From NCBI RefSeq assembly GCF_001046635.1, contig NZ_KQ130452.1, forward strand, positions 1,228,668 through 1,292,667: 64,000 nt of DNA, given 5' to 3'. Under the pieces are notes generated by a model. That model had not been told where the DNA came from and searched no databases. It was given only the letters and a program-made list of their open reading frames with translations. Source of the stretch: Novosphingobium barchaimii LL02. Its GTDB lineage: Bacteria > Pseudomonadota > Alphaproteobacteria > Sphingomonadales > Sphingomonadaceae. The translations under genes and the position numbers were made by a program. How positions within the stretch are numbered: position 1 is the first letter of the stretch; every line of letters begins with the position of its first letter. Below are positions 61,354-64,000 of the stretch, one piece after another.

Positions 61354-62745
61354 ATGAGTGAAACCGCGAAACTACGGCGCGCGGTCTCTCTGCGCCACCG
61401 GCTCCTGGCGGCAATGATGGGTCCGCTGGTGATCCCGGCGCTGGCGCTGGGCCTGATCGGCTGGGTGCTGATCGCCGACGTCGTTCGCCGCACCAACGAC
61501 CGTGTGCTGGGCGGCGCGCTCGGCGCGATCGCGGAGACGGTGCAAGTGGAAAACGGCGAAGTCACGCTGGACCTGCCGCCCGCCGCCTTCGGGATGCTGG
61601 AAAACAGCGAGCGCGATAACGTCTACTATCGCATCGCTGTCGCCGGGCGCGTGGTGACCGGGTATGCCGACCTGCCCGCACCCACTATCCGGGGCCTGCC
61701 CTCGGACCAGCCCCGCTTCCGCTTTGCGACATATCGCGGCCAGTCGATCCGCATCGCCGAAATCCGGCGCGACCTGCCGCGAATCGCCGGCCCGGTAGTC
61801 GTGCAGGTGGCTGAAACCCTCGAAAACCGCCGCGCGCTTGAACGGGGGCTGATGACTGCACTGCTGATCGGTGAATTCGTACTGATGGGCATCGTCCTGC
61901 TGCTGATTCGCCCGGCGCTGCAATGGAGCCTGCGCCCGCTGGCCGAACTGCGCACCGTGATCGAGGCGCGCGACACCCGCGCCGCGCCCGACCTGTCGCC
62001 GCTCCAGACCGGGCCCCTGCCCGCCGAACTGCAGCCGCTGTCGCGCTCGTTCGACCGCCTGCTGGCACGGCTCGACTATGCCACGACGGGGATGCGGCGC
62101 TTCACCGCCGATGCCTCGCACCAGATGCGCACGCCGCTTTCGGTGCTCAAGGTACAGGTTGCGCTGGCCCGGCGCGGCTCGCACGAAGCGCTGCGCGAGA
62201 TCGAGGAAGCAACTGACCGCCTGGAACGCCTGCTGACCCAGCTCCTCGCCCTTGCCCGCGCCGATGAGGCGGGCAAGCAGCCTCCCTTCGAACGTATCGA
62301 CCTGCGTGAAGTAAGCCAGGCGGTCATCTCCCGTCGCATCCGGCAGGCCATCGATGCCGACGTGGAACTGCGCCTGGATTGCGAAGGCGACGGACCGTTC
62401 TGCATCGACGGGCACCGCACACTGGTGTTCGAAATGCTCTCCAACCTCGTCGACAACGCCATCCGCTACAACCGGCGCGGCGGCGAGGCGACGATTGGCC
62501 TTGAGATGCGGGAAGACCATGCCTGGCTGTCCGTCAGCGACACCGGCCCCGGTATCCCGGCCGCCTCGCGCGATCATGCACTGGACCGTTTCGCCCGCCT
62601 GCAGGGCGAACAGGGACCGGCGGGCAGCGGGCTGGGCCTGGCAATCGTCAAGGCGGTAGTCGAACGGCTGGGCGCCCGGCTGGAACTGCACGATGCTGCG
62701 CCGGGCCTGCGTGTAACGGTCACGTTTATGGCATCCGAGGGCTGA
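61354..62745 (+). CDS. Sensor histidine kinase (TctE-like)
   Basis: The 463-residue product has two membrane helices (LLAAMMGPLVIPALALGLIG and GLMTALLIGEFVLMGIVLLL) enclosing a ~120-residue periplasmic domain of the 2CSK_N type. HAMP-like linker, then HisKA with FTADASHQMRTPLSVLKVQ (His in ASHQMR), and HATPase NLVDNAIRYNRRGG, VSDTGPGIP and GSGLGLAIVKAVV. Domain order and periplasmic type are those of TctE, which detects tricarboxylates. It is coupled to the response regulator gene. Confidence 0.9.
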   Translation: MSETAKLRRAVSLRHRLLAAMMGPLVIPALALGLIGWVLIADVVRRTNDRVLGGALGAIAETVQVENGEVTLDLPPAAFGMLENSERDNVYYRIAVAGRVVTGYADLPAPTIRGLPSDQPRFRFATYRGQSIRIAEIRRDLPRIAGPVVVQVAETLENRRALERGLMTALLIGEFVLMGIVLLLIRPALQWSLRPLAELRTVIEARDTRAAPDLSPLQTGPLPAELQPLSRSFDRLLARLDYATTGMRRFTADASHQMRTPLSVLKVQVALARRGSHEALREIEEATDRLERLLTQLLALARADEAGKQPPFERIDLREVSQAVISRRIRQAIDADVELRLDCEGDGPFCIDGHRTLVFEMLSNLVDNAIRYNRRGGEATIGLEMREDHAWLSVSDTGPGIPAASRDHALDRFARLQGEQGPAGSGLGLAIVKAVVERLGARLELHDAAPGLRVTVTFMASEG

Positions 62746-62861
62746 TCCCCCCCGCCCGAGCGATGCTTGCAGCAGGCTGGCATCCCGTTTTCGACATACG
62801 CCGGGGGACTGCGCTAGCCACACTTGCATATGATTCGAATGGCTCAGGGAAAGCAGCAGCA

Positions 62862-63656
62862 ATGAAGATCGACGACAGCCTGGCCGCGATCGTCACCGGC
62901 GGCGCTTCGGGGCTTGGCCGCGCCAGCGCGCAGGCGCTGGCCGATGCCGGGATCAAGGTTGCAATCTTCGATATCAGCGAGGATGCGGGCGAGGCCTTCG
63001 CCGCGCAAATCGGCGGCGTGTTCTGCAACGTCAACATCATGGACGAGGACAGCGTCGAAGCGGGCTTCGCCAAAGCCCGCGCCGCCCACGGACAGGAACG
63101 CATCATCGTCCATTGTGCGCTCGTCGCGGGCGGCGGCAAGACCGTCTCGTTCGACAAGAAGTCCGGCGCCTACAAACGCACCGCCACCGAACAGATTGCC
63201 AAATCGGCGGAAGGCATCTTCACCGCCTCGTACCGCGTCGCTTCGATCGCGGCGCTGGGCATGGCGAACGCCGACCCGCTGAACGAGGACGGGGAGCGCG
63301 GAACGATCATCCTGACGTCCTCCGCCGCCGCGCAGGACGGGCAGGTCGGGCAGGTCGCCTATGGCGGCGGCAAGGGCGCGGTGAACGCCATGGTCCTGCC
63401 CATGGCGCGCGACCTGATGGACCTGGGCATCCGGGTCAACGCGATCATGCCGGGCACCTTTGCCACCCCGCCGATGCTGCGCGTGAAGGAACATGCGCCC
63501 GAGGTTTACGAGAACCTCGGCAAGGCCGTGCCCTTCCCCCGCCGCCTCGGCCACCCTGAGGAATTCGGCTCCTTGGTGCTGGAACTGGTGCGTAACATCT
63601 ATTTCAACGGCCAGTGCATTCGCCTCGACGGCGCGATCAGGATGCCGCCGAAGTAA
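62862..63656 (+). CDS. Short-chain dehydrogenase/reductase
   Basis: The 264-residue product has the classical SDR features: VTGGASGLGRASAQALADAG (NAD-binding Gly motif), ILTSSAAAQ (Ser), and VAYGGGKGAVN (Tyr-x3-Lys). Sequence order resembles HSD10-like 3-hydroxyacyl-CoA dehydrogenases, with FDIS in the nucleotide-selectivity strand suggesting NAD. RLDGAIRMPPK ends the protein. The N-terminus MKIDDSLAAIVTGG is short and normal. It is monocistronic and ends before a strong hairpin. Confidence 0.9.
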   Translation: MKIDDSLAAIVTGGASGLGRASAQALADAGIKVAIFDISEDAGEAFAAQIGGVFCNVNIMDEDSVEAGFAKARAAHGQERIIVHCALVAGGGKTVSFDKKSGAYKRTATEQIAKSAEGIFTASYRVASIAALGMANADPLNEDGERGTIILTSSAAAQDGQVGQVAYGGGKGAVNAMVLPMARDLMDLGIRVNAIMPGTFATPPMLRVKEHAPEVYENLGKAVPFPRRLGHPEEFGSLVLELVRNIYFNGQCIRLDGAIRMPPK

Positions 63657-63670
63657 AGCCTTCTGCTTCG

Positions 63671-63708
63671 CCCAGCCGCGAGGTGCTTGACAGCACCTTG
63701 CGGCTGGG
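63671..63708. terminator. Long hairpin between SDR and ClC genes
   Basis: A 17-bp stem with one G-U wobble (63671-63687 with 63692-63708) encloses TGAC. It starts 15 bases after the SDR stop and lies just before the ClC start. No T tract follows, so termination may be weak or Rho-assisted. Confidence 0.7.
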
Positions 63709-63721
63709 CCCAATCGGCCCG

Positions 63722-64000
63722 ATGCGACGCGCGGGCACAAATGCATTAAAAGCCTTGTTCGTCCGCCAGCGGCGGCGCCTGCGTGAAAGTGAAATGGCTT
63801 TCATCGTGCTCGCCTTGCTTGCAGGACTGGCGGCAGGGTGGATGACCAACCTGCAGGCGTGGCTGGCTCACAGCATGCAGGAAGTGTTCTACGGCGTGAC
63901 CGTGAACCGCCTCAGCGCGCTGGGCGAGATCAAGCATCCTTGGCGCCTGCTGGCCTTGCCGTCGGGCGGCCTTGCCCTGGTGGCGATGAGCTACATGCTG
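63722..64000 (+). CDS. ClC-family chloride channel/antiporter, N-terminal part (runs off the window)
   Basis: The open frame of 93 codons continues past the window end. It starts MRRAGTNALKALFVRQRRRL, then a hydrophobic helix (AFIVLALLAGLAAGWMTNLQ), then WLAHSMQEVFYGVT and the helix LLALPSGGLALVAMSYML. The basic start, first helix and LPSGGL resemble bacterial ClC proteins, but the selectivity filter lies outside the window. Assignment is therefore probable, not certain. Confidence 0.7.
   Translation, partial: MRRAGTNALKALFVRQRRRLRESEMAFIVLALLAGLAAGWMTNLQAWLAHSMQEVFYGVTVNRLSALGEIKHPWRLLALPSGGLALVAMSYML

Noticed and set aside
61372-62862. A 496-codon minus-strand frame opposite the TctE-like kinase
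   Set aside because: The kinase has all HisKA and HATPase motifs; the antisense frame has no recognisable features.

Overview
The window is GC-rich chromosomal DNA of an alphaproteobacterium, most likely a sphingomonad (Sphingomonadales, Novosphingobium/Sphingobium-like). This rests on gene content and style: recA with an alphaproteobacterial LexA box (GAAC-N7-GAAC), the CckA hybrid kinase, a metZ/apaG pair, and short inverted repeats of a kind I associate with sphingomonad genomes. No species can be named from this sequence alone.

Layout. (1) 1-27.2 kb is backbone: recA (partial), a cckA/DUF2062/smpB/dapA minus-strand run, a lytic transglycosylase, a GH27 alpha-galactosidase, greB, a TSUP permease, sthA, an OMP, rlmN, a LysR regulator, apaG-metZ, a PMT-type mannosyltransferase facing a GT2-GtrA/DUF2238 pair, leuB-recO-ubiK, tspO, tlyA, a lipoprotein, a leader region with an 18-codon ORF, ilvE and yghU. 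(2) 27.35-53.25 kb is an integrated genomic island. It sits in the 3' end of tRNA-Gln(TTG), starts with a tyrosine integrase, and is bounded by an exact 18-bp direct repeat (27405-27422 and 53229-53246). (3) 53.3-64 kb is backbone again: a cytochrome c, then a six-gene minus-strand operon (solute-binding protein, OprP-type porin, CitMHS transporter, AbrB-family protein, ATP-grasp enzyme, TerC) diverging from a TctD/TctE-like two-component pair, then an SDR and the start of a ClC channel gene.

The island has three layers. Its left arm carries the integrase, two possible mobilisation genes and a candidate structured (oriT-like) intergenic region. Its centre is eroded by insertions: an IS1182 end fused to the tail of a probable nuclease, an IS66 element with a perfect 8-bp target duplication splitting a PD-(D/E)XK-like gene, and an integrase start fused to a nuclease domain. 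Its right arm looks like a defence or nucleic-acid-modification cargo region: an AbiJ-NTD4-like protein with a membrane partner, a DUF3800 protein, a tightly coupled operon of radical SAM enzyme, DEDDh exonuclease, P-loop NTPase and aldo-keto reductase, and then two three-Cys-motif partner (TcmP) proteins flanking a Gp37/Gp68 three-Cys-motif protein, followed by a lysine-rich protein.

The most novel-looking part is 44.6-52.8 kb. Two iron-sulfur/radical-SAM-like proteins lie together with two TcmP proteins (methyltransferase-like Rossmann motifs), an exonuclease and a kinase-like NTPase. The parts are known as families, but their joint function is not known to me. A role in base modification, repair or phage defence is inference from fold and context only.
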